Made by a program: the position numbers and the translations under genes. 37,447 bases of DNA from Desulfomonile tiedjei (lineage in GTDB: Bacteria; Desulfobacterota; Desulfomonilia; Desulfomonilales; Desulfomonilaceae). The stretch lies in NCBI GenBank assembly GCA_016212935.1, contig JACRDE010000395.1:1-37447 (forward strand). The letters run 5' to 3'. The stretch's first letter is position 1. Each line of letters opens with the position of its first letter. Shown piece after piece: positions 7,921-17,580 of the stretch. The notes beneath the pieces were generated by a model. The model saw only the letters and a list, made by a program, of their open reading frames with translations. It did no database searches and had not been told where the DNA came from.

Positions 7921-9402
7921 ATGGCGATCAATTCCAGAAGCAAGATCTTTCTCGGAGGCGGAACCGCAGCGGGTGTTTTGATATTCCTGGCCATAATCGT
8001 GGGGGTTCAGTACATAGCGTTGCAGCACCCCAAGCGGTGGGATCTCACCGGGAGCGGTAAGCACACACTCGCTCCTCAGAGCAAGAAGCTCATGGAAACG
8101 CTGAGAGAAAAGAAACTCCCAGTGGAGATCCTGGCCTTCTACGAATCAAAAGATATGGGCCCTCGGGATAACGCCAAGGATTTGCTGGATCAATACAAAG
8201 ACGCGTATTCCGATTTCAAGTATTCCTTTGTAGACCCCGATAAAGAACGAACCCTTGCGATCCAAAACAAGGTCGAAGCCTACCCCACCCTGGTGATAAA
8301 GGTCGGGGGCAAAGATGAACGAATCACGACAGCAGACGAAGAGAGCCTCACTAATTCGGTCGCCAGGTTGCTAAGGACGGAAGTCAAGAAAATCTATCTA
8401 CTCAAAGGGCACGGCGAATTGTCTCCAGAATCGTCCGAAGTCGATGGATTCAATGCAGGTAAGGCCGCAATTGAAAAGCAGAATTATAAGGTAGAAGATT
8501 TGGTTCTGCTGCAAGCCCCGGGAGTACCGGAGGACGCCTCTGTCGTAATAGTCGCCGGCCCCAAAACGGATCCCCTGGATACGGAAATCCATTCAATAAA
8601 AGAGTACTTGAATCGCGGTGGGCATCTCATGGTGCTTCTCACTCCATTCAAGACCCCGAAACTTTGCGCCCTGCTCAATGATTACGGATTCAAGACTGCG
8701 GATGACATAGTTGTGGACCGCATGAGCCGCGTGCTTGGCGGGGACTATCTCATGCCGGTGATAACTACGTACATCAAGTTTCCCATCACCAAGAATTTCA
8801 CTCTGGCATCATTCTTCCCTGAGGTCCGATCCGTGGTGGCCTCTCGTGACTACAAGCCCGGAGTAGATGTTCAGGAACTCGCCCTGACCAGCCCAGTATC
8901 CTGGACCATTAACGAAGAGCAGCTTAATTCCGGGAATGCAAATTTCGACGAAAAAACAGGGATGAAGGGACCTGTCTCAGTGATGGCCGCATCAACTTTT
9001 ACTGCTCCCCATGGAAAATCAGACAAGGAAAAGGACAAACAGCTCTCAAAGGAAGAAGAGTTCACAGAGCCGGGTTCACAGGACCAAAAGGCCACGGATA
9101 AAGGCGATCAGCCCAAGGCCGTGAAGTCTCGGATTGTGGTATTCGGGAGTTCTCTTCTCGCTGCGAACAAGTTCTTCAAACTTCAGGGGAATCCTGATCT
9201 GTTCATGAACTCGGTCTCCTGGCTCGCAGAAGACGAGAACTTGATAGCCATTCGTCCGAAATCCACAAAATCCAACCCGATAGTTCTTACAGGCAGCGAA
9301 TCATGGGCAGTCCTTCTGATCCCACTGCTCATAATTCCCTTCATTTGGATCGGGATCGGCGTGGTGGTTTATCTGTACAGGCGGAGGACAGTGCTTGCAT
9401 GA
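7921..9402 (+). CDS. GldG-like ABC system auxiliary protein
   Basis: Membrane-anchored auxiliary subunit of 493 aa, matching the GldG / ABC_transp_aux family. It has an N-terminal membrane anchor (about residues 13-33), then the family feature LTGSGKHTLAPQSKKLM, a large extracytoplasmic region with a Rossmann-like part (IYLLKGHGELSP; HLMVLLTPFKTPKL), a Lys/Glu-rich low-complexity insert near residues 360-400, and a C-terminal membrane helix (VLLIPLLIIPFIWIGIGVVV) ending in a basic YRRR. It follows the permease by 3 nt. Proteins of this type are thought to sit beside the ABC-2 permease. Their exact role is unknown. Confidence 0.87.
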   Translation: MAINSRSKIFLGGGTAAGVLIFLAIIVGVQYIALQHPKRWDLTGSGKHTLAPQSKKLMETLREKKLPVEILAFYESKDMGPRDNAKDLLDQYKDAYSDFKYSFVDPDKERTLAIQNKVEAYPTLVIKVGGKDERITTADEESLTNSVARLLRTEVKKIYLLKGHGELSPESSEVDGFNAGKAAIEKQNYKVEDLVLLQAPGVPEDASVVIVAGPKTDPLDTEIHSIKEYLNRGGHLMVLLTPFKTPKLCALLNDYGFKTADDIVVDRMSRVLGGDYLMPVITTYIKFPITKNFTLASFFPEVRSVVASRDYKPGVDVQELALTSPVSWTINEEQLNSGNANFDEKTGMKGPVSVMAASTFTAPHGKSDKEKDKQLSKEEEFTEPGSQDQKATDKGDQPKAVKSRIVVFGSSLLAANKFFKLQGNPDLFMNSVSWLAEDENLIAIRPKSTKSNPIVLTGSESWAVLLIPLLIIPFIWIGIGVVVYLYRRRTVLA

Positions 9403-9520
9403 TTCCTTTCCGTGGCGTGTACTGTGATCCACTCGGATTGTCCGGAGGGCTCGCTCGTACGTTTTGTTAAGAGTAATGGGGCGTATCAATTCAGAAGATT
9501 CTGATCTCGAATCCACCCAA

Positions 9521-9540
9521 CCGTCTTCTGATGAAGACGG
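9521..9540 (+). other. Perfect hairpin between GldG-like and DUF4340 genes
   Basis: Arms CCGTCTTC and GAAGACGG form an 8-bp perfect stem around a TGAT loop, inside the 272-bp gap between the two genes. No T-run follows directly, so it is not a standard intrinsic terminator. It may stabilise the upstream mRNA or attenuate expression of the DUF4340 gene. Confidence 0.5.
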
Positions 9541-9674
9541 ATTGAGGAGATTTTCATCCGGTAACCTTGATTCTGATTAGACTCTTGGCAATCGCTACGA
9601 GCATCTTCCAGGGAAGTTCCGCAGTTGGACACATTTCCTTTTGAATTTTCAGATCTCGTCTTGGAGGCCTTATT

Positions 9675-11147
9675 ATGAAATTGCGCAATATCTCAATATA
9701 TCTAATTATTTTGGTGGCTCTTGGGGCTTACGTATACTTTGTTGAAATCAAACATAAGAAGGAACAGCAAGCTCAAGAAGAAAAAGCGGCAAAGATCCTT
9801 CAGCTCGAAAAGGACAAGGTTGTCAGGGTTGAGTTAAAGACTTCAGACGGCACCATAGAACTTCAGAAGCCCGGTGAATCGTGGGTATTGACTTCACCGA
9901 TCAAGACCGGCGCGGATCAAATTGCCGTGGGATCGCTCATCCATTCCGCTCTGGACGCCAAGCCCGAAAAGGTGATCTTGGAAAAGGATGCTAATTGGGA
10001 CGAGTTCGGCCTGGACAAACCTGCGTTCACAATTACGCTTGCTACGAAAGACAAGAAGACCGAAGTTTTTTTCGGTGCGACGAACCCGTCGAAAAGCTCG
10101 TACTACGCGCGAGTCGATGAACAACCGAAACTCCTCCTCGTGGCTGACACGCTCAAGAATAGCCTCAACAAGAGCCCGTACGACCTGCGGGACAAATCCA
10201 TTTTGACTCTTGCTGCGGAGGACGTAGATCGGGTGGTAGTGTCCAGGGGACAAGAGTCGGTAGAACTCGAACTCCAGGACAAAGACAAGTGGTTACTCAC
10301 AAAACCCGAGCGTTTCAGGGCTAAGCAGTCGGTAATTGAAGCGGGATTGAACAGTCTTGCCGCCATAAAAGCGAAAGAAATCATTGATGAGCCCAAAACC
10401 GATGGAGACCCTTACGGATTGGACAATCCGCAGGAATCCATAACAATCGGTGGCAAGAATATTGAGCAGACACTCCAGATAGGCAAAGCGGCCGGCGAGG
10501 TTAAAGCGTCTGCGCCAGGTGCGACACCCAATTTTTATGCAAAGATCAAGGGGCACGACACGGTATACGTAATCGAGGGAAGGGCCATAAAGGCCCTGAA
10601 GGCTGACGCCAAAGAACTGCGGGATCGGGCAGTGGTGACGTTCAATCCATCTGACATAGAAAAAGTGGAGATAACGTTGGACGGCAAAACTTGGCTGGCA
10701 ACCCAGGGGCCAGACAAGGTGTGGTCTTTGGAGAAACCCGAGAAAAAAGACAAACTCGATAACTGGGCTATCAGCGGAATGTTGTGGAGTCTAAAGGACC
10801 TGGAATGGAAATCCATTCTTAAGCCTGGGGCTGACCCTACATCGACCCAATTGTCAAACCCGCAGCTCGTGGCTCAGTTCTTCAAGAAAGGTGACAAAGA
10901 TCCGATAGTTCTCAAAGCCGGTTGGCCACAAGAGGAACAGAAAAAGAACGAACCGGCCGAAACCAGCATAGATGACAAGAAAGAGACAACCGGAAAAACC
11001 ACCGCAGTTCCTGATGAGAAGAAGACGCCGTCAACGGTAAGTGTTTCAGTGCAGCCACACGAGGAGGAGAATGCAATTTTTGTCTTGGATGGCAATTTCT
11101 TGGAGCGCTTGCGGGAAGACTTGCAGAAACTTGCTGAAAAGAAGTGA
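9675..11147 (+). CDS. DUF4340-domain membrane-anchored protein
   Basis: Protein of 490 aa with an N-terminal membrane anchor (ISIYLIILVALGAYVYFVE, about residues 6-24) and a long extracytoplasmic part. The part contains repeats of the DUF4340 type: VVRVELKTSDGTIEL with a following ESWVLTSP, and later VDRVVVSRGQESVEL with KWLLTKP and IEKVEITLDGKTWLA with KVWSLEKP. The three copies of this beta-rich unit are visible by eye. A Lys/Glu/Thr-rich stretch lies near residues 415-455. GGAGG precedes the ATG at 9675. DUF4340 proteins regularly close Gld-type ABC operons, supporting a role in the same complex. Its function is not established. Confidence 0.85.
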   Translation: MKLRNISIYLIILVALGAYVYFVEIKHKKEQQAQEEKAAKILQLEKDKVVRVELKTSDGTIELQKPGESWVLTSPIKTGADQIAVGSLIHSALDAKPEKVILEKDANWDEFGLDKPAFTITLATKDKKTEVFFGATNPSKSSYYARVDEQPKLLLVADTLKNSLNKSPYDLRDKSILTLAAEDVDRVVVSRGQESVELELQDKDKWLLTKPERFRAKQSVIEAGLNSLAAIKAKEIIDEPKTDGDPYGLDNPQESITIGGKNIEQTLQIGKAAGEVKASAPGATPNFYAKIKGHDTVYVIEGRAIKALKADAKELRDRAVVTFNPSDIEKVEITLDGKTWLATQGPDKVWSLEKPEKKDKLDNWAISGMLWSLKDLEWKSILKPGADPTSTQLSNPQLVAQFFKKGDKDPIVLKAGWPQEEQKKNEPAETSIDDKKETTGKTTAVPDEKKTPSTVSVSVQPHEEENAIFVLDGNFLERLREDLQKLAEKK

Positions 11148-11388
11148 TTACTTGAGGATTCCGTCTCTGTACGCGTTCCTGGCAATGAATTTTGCAGGGC
11201 TACTATCCGGCGTCCCCAAGGCACGCCCCTCTTTTGAGCCCTGTGGGGATTGCTGAAAGTAGTCCGGTGCTTCAGCGCCGGGCGATCATGATGGCACAAT
11301 TCCGACCATTAGAAAAGATCTGAGACAGCGTCTCCCTTCCGGCCCTTCCGCAGTTTTGTCACCCGATTGAAAAGCCTATCCTGAAAAT

Positions 11389-12579
11389 CTAATGAACTGT
11401 GCATATTGCGCTGAGCGCGTCTCTTCCAAATGGAGATATGGACCTCAGGAATTCTATGATTCCCGGGAGTTCCCGAACCACGAATTCTATCTCCTCCTCA
11501 GTACTGAATCTTGAAAGAGAAAACCTGATCGACCCGTGAACTGCAGTGAACGGTACGCCCATTGCGCGTAATACGTGGGAAGGTTCCAGCGAGCCGGAGG
11601 TGCAGGCTGATCCTGAAGAGGCGCAGATCCCCTTTTCATCCATTCTCATCAAAATGGCTTCCCCTTCCACGTACTCGAACCCAATACTGAGAGTGTTCGG
11701 GAGCCGCCGTTCCAGATGACCGTTCACGCGACAAGCTGGAATTCTCTCGAGAAGGGCCTTTTGAAGTCGGTCGCGAAGCTGACGTACACGGGTGTTCTCT
11801 TCCACCAGATTCTTCCTGGCCAATGCCGCAGCGGCGCCAAGGCCTACTATGCCTGGTACGTTTTCCGTACCGCCTCGGCGATCAGACTCTTGATGGCCTC
11901 CAATGACAAAGGGGGAAAATCTGGTTCCCTTCTTGATATACAGAGCACCTATGCCTTTTGGCGCGTGGAGCTTGTGGCCGGACAAAGCCAAAAAGTTGAT
12001 GTTGGACTCAGACACCTTAATGGGAATTTTCCCTACTACTTGCACGGCGTCCGTATGCATCAGGGCGCCATGTTCCTGGGCGATTTCAGCTATTTCATCT
12101 ATGGGAAAAATCACTCCGGTCTCGTTGTTGGCCCACATTACGGACACAAGAGCGGTCTCGTCGGAGATTTTGTTGCGCACCTCATTCATATCCAGCATTC
12201 CGTCTTTGTCCACTGAAAGCCAACGGACAATGTATCCTTTGGTACGAGCAAGATGTTTGCACAGGTTCAAGACCGCAGGGTGTTCTACTCGAGTCGCGAC
12301 GATTTCGCGTCTACCCGGGTTGGTGGCCAATGCGCTGAGAATGGCAGTTGAATCCGATTCGGTACCTCCTGAGGTATATACTATCTCCTGTGGGGATGCC
12401 CCGAGCAGTTCTGCCAGAGATCTCCTTGCAGCTGAAACCTCTCTCGCTACGCTTCCGCCGAACGAATGCATACTGGAAGGATTACCGTAGCGCTCTGTAA
12501 AGTAAGGTCGCATGGCCTCAAAAACCTCAGGAGCGACCTTCGTTGTAGCGTTATTGTCCAGGTAGACGACCTTTTTCAT
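11389..12579 (-). CDS. nifS: Cysteine desulfurase, NifS type
   Basis: Pyridoxal-phosphate enzyme of 396 aa that removes sulfur from cysteine for Fe-S cluster assembly. The PLP lysine is K203 in [11 protein letters not shown], the PLP-holding His is in the VEHPAV stretch (H100), and the catalytic Cys is C326 in [10 protein letters not shown], followed by EPSHVL, as in group I desulfurases. The start codon at 12579 overlaps the nifU stop by 4 nt, so the two proteins are translationally coupled. No nitrogenase genes are in view. A NIF-type nifU-nifS pair serves general Fe-S assembly in several anaerobes, and this is the likely role here. The protein runs about 20 residues past the usual end ([15 protein letters not shown]). 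Confidence 0.95.
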   Translation of the reverse strand: MKKVVYLDNNATTKVAPEVFEAMRPYFTERYGNPSSMHSFGGSVAREVSAARRSLAELLGASPQEIVYTSGGTESDSTAILSALATNPGRREIVATRVEHPAVLNLCKHLARTKGYIVRWLSVDKDGMLDMNEVRNKISDETALVSVMWANNETGVIFPIDEIAEIAQEHGALMHTDAVQVVGKIPIKVSESNINFLALSGHKLHAPKGIGALYIKKGTRFSPFVIGGHQESDRRGGTENVPGIVGLGAAAALARKNLVEENTRVRQLRDRLQKALLERIPACRVNGHLERRLPNTLSIGFEYVEGEAILMRMDEKGICASSGSACTSGSLEPSHVLRAMGVPFTAVHGSIRFSLSRFSTEEEIEFVVRELPGIIEFLRSISPFGRDALSAICTVH

Positions 12580-13421
12580 GCCGCCACCTCCTCAACGAAG
12601 AGGTCCGGGTGCACCAGTTCTCTCAGTTTTGCCTCGATTCCTCCTTTTGTAAGTGAGGAACTTGGGCAGGAGGTGCACATTCCTCGCAGAGCGACCAGCA
12701 CTCTATTGCCGTCGAGATCCACCAGTTCCACATCTCCTCCATCCTGTTGGAGCATTGGGCGGATCTCCTTTTCTATTACGTCTTGTATCTTTGCGATCTT
12801 CTGAAGATTCGTCATTCTGGGGGCAGGCTTTTCGGTCTTGGGCTCCTGCTTGCGCTCTCCCCGAACCTGTTGAATTATCCCAGCGATCTTTTCGTGGCAC
12901 AGTCCGCACCCACCGCCGGCTTTGGTGTAATGGGTCACCTGCTCCACAGTGGTTAGATTGTTGGCTTTTACTTCGTGCCTGATCTGCTCGTCGGTGACGC
13001 CGAAGCATTCACAGACCAATTGGCCCTCAAGTTCTTCGCTTGGAGCCGGTTGACCTCTATAACAGGCCACAGCGGCGTGGAACGCGTCGCGTCCCATTAC
13101 CGAGCAATGCATTTTTTCTTGAGGCAGTCCGCCGAGGTATTCCGCTATGTCCTGATTTGTAATTTTCAGAGCTTCGTCAACGGTTCTGCCTTTTACCATT
13201 TCGGTGAGCGCGCTGCTGGACGCAATTGCACTGCCGCACCCGAACGTCTGGAATCTTGCATCAACGATCTTCTCGGTTTCAGGGTCTATTTTCAGGAAAA
13301 GTTTCAAGGCGTCTCCGCATGCCAGGGAGCCCACTTCCCCCACCGCATTGGCGTCTTCTAGTTCTCCGATATTCCTGGGATTAAAAAAATGATCTTTCAC
13401 TTTGTCGCTGTATTCCCACAT
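12576..13421 (-). CDS. nifU: Fe-S cluster scaffold protein NifU
   Basis: Modular scaffold of 281 aa on which Fe-S clusters are built before transfer. The N-terminal IscU-like domain carries the three ligand cysteines C35, C62 and C106. The central domain carries the permanent [2Fe-2S] site with C137-x-C139 and C172-x2-C175. The C-terminal Nfu domain has C249-x2-C252 ([10 protein letters not shown]). All nine expected cysteines are present, so this is a complete full-length NifU rather than a bare IscU. GAGGTG lies 6 nt before the ATG. It leads the nifU-nifS operon, with NifS as sulfur donor. Confidence 0.95.
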   Translation of the reverse strand: MWEYSDKVKDHFFNPRNIGELEDANAVGEVGSLACGDALKLFLKIDPETEKIVDARFQTFGCGSAIASSSALTEMVKGRTVDEALKITNQDIAEYLGGLPQEKMHCSVMGRDAFHAAVACYRGQPAPSEELEGQLVCECFGVTDEQIRHEVKANNLTTVEQVTHYTKAGGGCGLCHEKIAGIIQQVRGERKQEPKTEKPAPRMTNLQKIAKIQDVIEKEIRPMLQQDGGDVELVDLDGNRVLVALRGMCTSCPSSSLTKGGIEAKLRELVHPDLFVEEVAA

Positions 13422-13847
13422 GGAAACACCTCATGATTCGCTTTTTTCAGGGATTTGAAGATATCAGACCCCAATTCGTACTTCAAGGATTAGTGACCGA
13501 TTTTCGCCTGGTACTTAAGATGCAATAAAAGGCCCTGCGGTTTCCTGTTTGCGCCAAAAAGGGGATCATTTTTTGTACGGAGAGATAGTTCCTCGCAAAG
13601 ATTTTGCGGATATCCGAGGCCGTTCATATAGTATGATTTTAATTTTACGCAACTGTGTCGTCTACCCTACGAGAAATCGGCGATATGTGCGAAGAATGAA
13701 AGAAATTGAAAATACCAAAGAAAACGGTTCCATGGGCAGCTAAGGAGGGAATCGCTACATCGATCGAGGCTTCAGGCCTTTGAAGCAGAAGCCTGGATGT
13801 CACTGATTTCCGCTGTCACAACAAACGTAAGGAAGGGAAGAAAAAAC
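13422..13847. other. Divergent intergenic region nifU / M32 carboxypeptidase
   Basis: This 426-bp gap holds the nifU promoter candidate and, on the plus strand, TTGCGG (13604-13609) with TATAGT (13627-13632) 17 nt later. The latter is a possible promoter for the carboxypeptidase gene. Short open frames here have no ribosome-binding site or protein-like composition. I see no RNA gene. Confidence 0.4.
13458..13486 (-). promoter_or_regulatory. Candidate sigma-70 promoter of nifU-nifS
   Basis: On the minus strand TTGAAG (13486-13481) and TATCTT (13463-13458) are separated by 17 nt, each matching 4 of 6 consensus positions. The start codon is about 37 nt downstream. No sigma-54 (GG-N10-GC) box and no clear IscR site was seen by eye, which argues against nitrogen-fixation control. 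Confidence 0.4.
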
Positions 13848-15356
13848 ATGAATCCAAAAGATTCATACGAGAAAATATCGGCACACAGCAAAGAGATGAC
13901 ACATCTAGGGTCCGCCATGGCCATACTCAACTGGGACCAAAGAACCCAAATCCCTCGCAGCGGCCACGCCTCCAGGGCCCAAGTGCTTGCCACCATGGCC
14001 GGAATGATTCACAAAATGGCCACAGATCCCAGAGTCGGAGAGTGGCTATCTATCTTGGAGAATTCTCACGTATGCAGAGATCCTCTCGCCATTGAGGCGG
14101 TTAACGTTCGAGAGTGGCGACGATCATTCGACCGCGCAACCAAAATTCCCCAGGAGCTTGCAGTGGAAATCGCGCGTGCTGCCGCTGAGGGGCAGTCGGT
14201 TTGGGAAAAGGCGCGGCCCGAGAATGACTGGAAACTCTTCGAGCCCTACCTGGAACGAATTGTCGGCCTCAAGAGGGAAGAGGCCCAAGCCCTGGGGTTC
14301 GAAAATGAACCTTACGACGCTCTGTTGGACGCGTACGAACGCGCAGAGACGGCACGGAACCTCGAACCGGTGTTCAAGCGGCTGACTGAGGCTCTGGTGG
14401 CCCTGTTGCAGCGCATCATCAGCAGCGGAAGGCAACCCGATCCTTGTCTCAAGCACCTGTATTTTCCCATTGCCGAGCAGGAGGCTTTTGCTGTCTCAGT
14501 GGCCAAGCGCATTGGCTACGACATGGAAGCAGGCCGGCTGGACGTATCAGCTCACCCCTTTACCACCGGAATTGCACCCGGTGACGTTCGGATAACCACA
14601 CGGTACAGCGAGAATTACTTCAATGAGGCATTCTTTGGCGTGATCCACGAGACAGGACACGCGCTCTATCATCAGGGATTGCCGCTGGATCATTGGGGCA
14701 CTCCGTTTTGTCGCCCCATATCTCTGGGCATCAATGAATCCCAATCGAGGATGTGGGAAAACCTTGTGGCCAGATCCAAAGAATTCTGGCGGTGCTTCTA
14801 CCCGGAGGCACAGGCAAGGTTCAAGGAGCTTGGCGCAGTCGACGAGCAGGACTTCTATTTTTCAATCAATAATGTTCGTCCGAGTCTTATTCGTGTGGAA
14901 GCGGATGAGGTCACCTACAACATACATATTCTACTCAGATTCGAACTCGAGGTACTACTTATAAGGGGAGACCTTGATGTCCGCGATTTGCCCGACGCTT
15001 GGAACTCAAAAATGCAGGCTTATCTGGGCGTTACCCCTCCTGACTTCTCGCAAGGCTCAATGCAGGACGTGCATTGGTCATCGGGTTCAATAGGATATTT
15101 CCCGACTTACACGCTGGGTAATTTGTACTCGGCCCAATTTTTCGCGCAGGCTGAAAAAGATTTGGGGGATCTTCGTCTGCAGATCGAAAGGGGCGAGTTC
15201 GCTCCATTGCTGGATTGGCTCAGGAGGAAAATACACAACCAGGGAACCAGGTACCTGCCGAGAGATCTAGTGAAGACGGTTACAGGCGAGGATTTGGACT
15301 CCCAGTTTCTGATTGATTACCTCGAGCGAAAATACTCAGAACTGTATGCGCTCTGA
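13848..15356 (+). CDS. Carboxypeptidase Taq family (M32) metallopeptidase
   Basis: Zinc or cobalt-dependent carboxypeptidase of 502 aa that trims C-terminal residues of cytosolic peptides. M32 motifs are all visible: HPF (236-238), DVRITTRY, the metal motif HETGH (267-271), NESQSRMWEN with the probable third ligand E297, RVEADEVTYNIH, and GSMQDVHWSSGSIGYFP. Most family members have HESQSR where this one has NESQSR. The start at 13848 (MNPKDSYEK) is chosen because GGAAGG lies just upstream and the family begins here. The frame extends back to 13797. It is a single gene between nifU and the pterin-like cluster, without a functional link to either. Confidence 0.92.
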   Translation: MNPKDSYEKISAHSKEMTHLGSAMAILNWDQRTQIPRSGHASRAQVLATMAGMIHKMATDPRVGEWLSILENSHVCRDPLAIEAVNVREWRRSFDRATKIPQELAVEIARAAAEGQSVWEKARPENDWKLFEPYLERIVGLKREEAQALGFENEPYDALLDAYERAETARNLEPVFKRLTEALVALLQRIISSGRQPDPCLKHLYFPIAEQEAFAVSVAKRIGYDMEAGRLDVSAHPFTTGIAPGDVRITTRYSENYFNEAFFGVIHETGHALYHQGLPLDHWGTPFCRPISLGINESQSRMWENLVARSKEFWRCFYPEAQARFKELGAVDEQDFYFSINNVRPSLIRVEADEVTYNIHILLRFELEVLLIRGDLDVRDLPDAWNSKMQAYLGVTPPDFSQGSMQDVHWSSGSIGYFPTYTLGNLYSAQFFAQAEKDLGDLRLQIERGEFAPLLDWLRRKIHNQGTRYLPRDLVKTVTGEDLDSQFLIDYLERKYSELYAL

Positions 15357-15574
15357 GAGTCTTTTCAAAGCCTATACGGTTCACATTGTGTGATGTGACT
15401 CTGAGATGACGGAAGTTCGCCACTCCCGCAAACCCTGGAAGGAAGGGGTAACAGCTATTCCCGATTACGGCTCGGGGCAAGGCGCGCCTGTGAAAATTAC
15501 GGGATGTCCAAAGAATGGTTGCAGTCCGGGCGGCGGCCATGTTGAACGCAAATCGGCATTACTTCCAGCAATTA

Positions 15575-16498
15575 CTAGCCGGCGATTCTACCGAAAAAAT
15601 CGATCTGGTGGGCTATGTACACAAGCCTGCCCTCTTCTATTTGCCTGTGTCTATCCTCGATCCATCGGCCAAAAGGAACGGAGTCGAGTTCAGGATGCTC
15701 TGAGAGAGCGAGGCCCATTGTGTGCACTATAAAATGAAGAAAATATGCTTCGTCTTCTCTGTAGCCCTTTGAGCCGGCGAAGACTACCCAGTCTGACGGT
15801 CCTGCCTCAAGAATTTCGGCTCCAGCTTCCCTGGCATGCTGGAAAAAATGCCTGCCTGTACGGCTGTCTCCGGACAATCTACCTTTTATTACTCGTTGAT
15901 CCATGGTCCTGTGGTACAGAAGCTCTATCTTGGAATCTAAGGCCTTTTGGATCTCTGGCTGCAGAATGGTAGCCCCGTCAAAATTTATCGTGAAATAAAA
16001 CATCCCTCCCGGCTTAAGCATCGAGAACAGGTGCGGAAGCACAGCGGGTACGTCAACAAGATCCAGGAAAGCGTTCGCGATAAGGAGGTCCCATGACAAT
16101 TTGTTCTCTTCATTCTCCATAAACTCCAGCACGTCCGCAGTTACAGGTTTGACGAAGATTTCGCTATTCCCTCGACTCAGCCGGATGCGTCGCCTATCCG
16201 CAGAATACTCGTAGTTGCGTCTGATGGCCCAGTTCGGAAGGCGACCAAAAACCTCAGCAGTGTTTTCGGATTGAGAGTCAACGCAGGTGTAATCAGCCCG
16301 CTTGAGCAGGCCCCAGTCAATAGCCCTCTCGACCATGGTGCCTATGCCAGAGCCAAGCTCCAGGACCCTGAGCGTCTCGGGGCCGGAGGAAACCTCAGCA
16401 GCAAGCCTTTCCCAGACTGATTTGTTCAGGCTTCGGTCATCGACACTCTTCTTTGACGACAAATATCGGGCAAACGTGTATTCTTGCGGCTCGGGCAT
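15575..16498 (-). CDS. Class I SAM-dependent methyltransferase of the pterin-like cluster
   Basis: Methyltransferase of 307 aa. Motif I is VLELGSGIGTM (residues 45-55). The acidic end of strand 2 is in YTCVDSQSE, and WDLLIANAFLDLVDVP followed by FSMLKPGGMFYFTINF forms motifs IV and V-VI. This core spans residues 40-190. The C-terminal 110 residues are a family-specific part with conserved-looking aromatic positions (DWVVFAGSKGY, YFLHFIVHTM). It is the last gene of the minus-strand cluster, 2 nt after the glycosyltransferase stop. Substrate is not known. The neighbours suggest methylation of a sugar or of the ring of a glycosylated product, which is inference. Confidence 0.82.
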   Translation of the reverse strand: MPEPQEYTFARYLSSKKSVDDRSLNKSVWERLAAEVSSGPETLRVLELGSGIGTMVERAIDWGLLKRADYTCVDSQSENTAEVFGRLPNWAIRRNYEYSADRRRIRLSRGNSEIFVKPVTADVLEFMENEENKLSWDLLIANAFLDLVDVPAVLPHLFSMLKPGGMFYFTINFDGATILQPEIQKALDSKIELLYHRTMDQRVIKGRLSGDSRTGRHFFQHAREAGAEILEAGPSDWVVFAGSKGYREDEAYFLHFIVHTMGLALSEHPELDSVPFGRWIEDRHRQIEEGRLVYIAHQIDFFGRIAG

Positions 16499-16500
16499 TT

Positions 16501-17580
16501 CTATTTCACCATCTCCGAAAGAAAATTCCGTATCTTTTCAGCACTGTCGTGCCAAGTGGGGTGGACGGCATATCGGTCGAGAGCTGCGAGGCTCATGTTC
16601 TGCAGCATATCTCTGTCTCGAATCAGTTGGTCGACATAGCCGGCTATTGAATCAATATTTCCAGGAGTAACCAGAAATCCGTCCTTGCCGGGAGTGACAA
16701 TCTCGCGTGCTGCCCCTACATTGCCAGCCAAGCAAGGAAGTCCGAACCCCATGGCCTCCAGATAAACGATTCCAAAGCCCTCATAGGATGAAGGAACAGC
16801 GAGAAACTGGTTTTGACCGTACCTCTCAATAAGACCCTGGCGGTCAAGGACCCCTAGCATGCGAACATTCTTGCCGATGGCCTGAGTTTCCACGATGCGG
16901 TGTATCATGGCGACGTAGTCCGGATCGGATTCGAGACTCCCCACCACATCCAATTTCCACGCGTCCAGTGGGAGGCGAGCAAGCGCCATGAGCAGAGTAT
17001 GGAGTTCTTTGCGTTGGATGAGGCTTCCAACGAACAATATGCGCAAGGGGCCCGGTTCTAATGATTCTTGCGAGATCCGGTTGACAGAGGGCGGCGGGCT
17101 TCCTGCGTCACGGCCGGGATACGCGATAACAGAACGATTGCAGCTTCCGATAAGCTCCTCGACTGTGGAACGAGTGGTCGCGCTGTTAAAAACGTAGCCG
17201 TCGACACGGGAAAGGTAGTCTCTCTCAACAATCCCGTACAGCCGATTTTTCCAGGCGGCTCTCTGTTCGCTGCATCTCAGGTGATGAACTATGGACACAA
17301 TTGGATAGCCCGCATTGCGCTTGAGCAAGCGATTCCCAATGAACAGCGAAGGATGGTTCAACTCGTCTTGCAGAAGAACATCCAGCCGCGCTCCCGACAA
17401 CGCGCGCCAGAATCGCGAGGAAGCGTTGTCCAGCAGATGCCGTCCGTACGTGCGCCACGGCAATGGGAAGATTTCCACCGTATCGCCGCAGGAACGGAGA
17501 TGCTCCACGAGCATCCGGTCATACAGGAAGCCGCCTGTAACAATTTCCAAATGGCCGTAAATTACCAGACCGACTATCAA
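16501..17580 (-). CDS. GT4 family glycosyltransferase of the pterin-like cluster
   Basis: Retaining glycosyltransferase of 359 aa with a GT-B fold. The N-terminal acceptor domain (residues 1-170) contains VTGGFLYDRML in place of the usual glycine-rich loop. The donor-binding domain starts at LRILFVGSLIQRKELHTLL and holds the EX7E motif E267...E275 in SSYEGFGIVYLEAMGFGLP, followed by REIVTPGKDGFLV. The start ATG overlaps the stop of the pterin-synthase homologue by 4 nt, so the two are translationally coupled. That tight coupling makes a shared pathway likely. The acceptor is inferred, not shown, to be the product of the upstream enzymes. Confidence 0.85.
   Translation of the reverse strand: MIVGLVIYGHLEIVTGGFLYDRMLVEHLRSCGDTVEIFPLPWRTYGRHLLDNASSRFWRALSGARLDVLLQDELNHPSLFIGNRLLKRNAGYPIVSIVHHLRCSEQRAAWKNRLYGIVERDYLSRVDGYVFNSATTRSTVEELIGSCNRSVIAYPGRDAGSPPPSVNRISQESLEPGPLRILFVGSLIQRKELHTLLMALARLPLDAWKLDVVGSLESDPDYVAMIHRIVETQAIGKNVRMLGVLDRQGLIERYGQNQFLAVPSSYEGFGIVYLEAMGFGLPCLAGNVGAAREIVTPGKDGFLVTPGNIDSIAGYVDQLIRDRDMLQNMSLAALDRYAVHPTWHDSAEKIRNFLSEMVK

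Noticed and set aside
13549-13743. 64-codon open frame upstream of the M32 gene
   Set aside because: No ribosome-binding site, unlikely composition, and it overlaps a candidate promoter.
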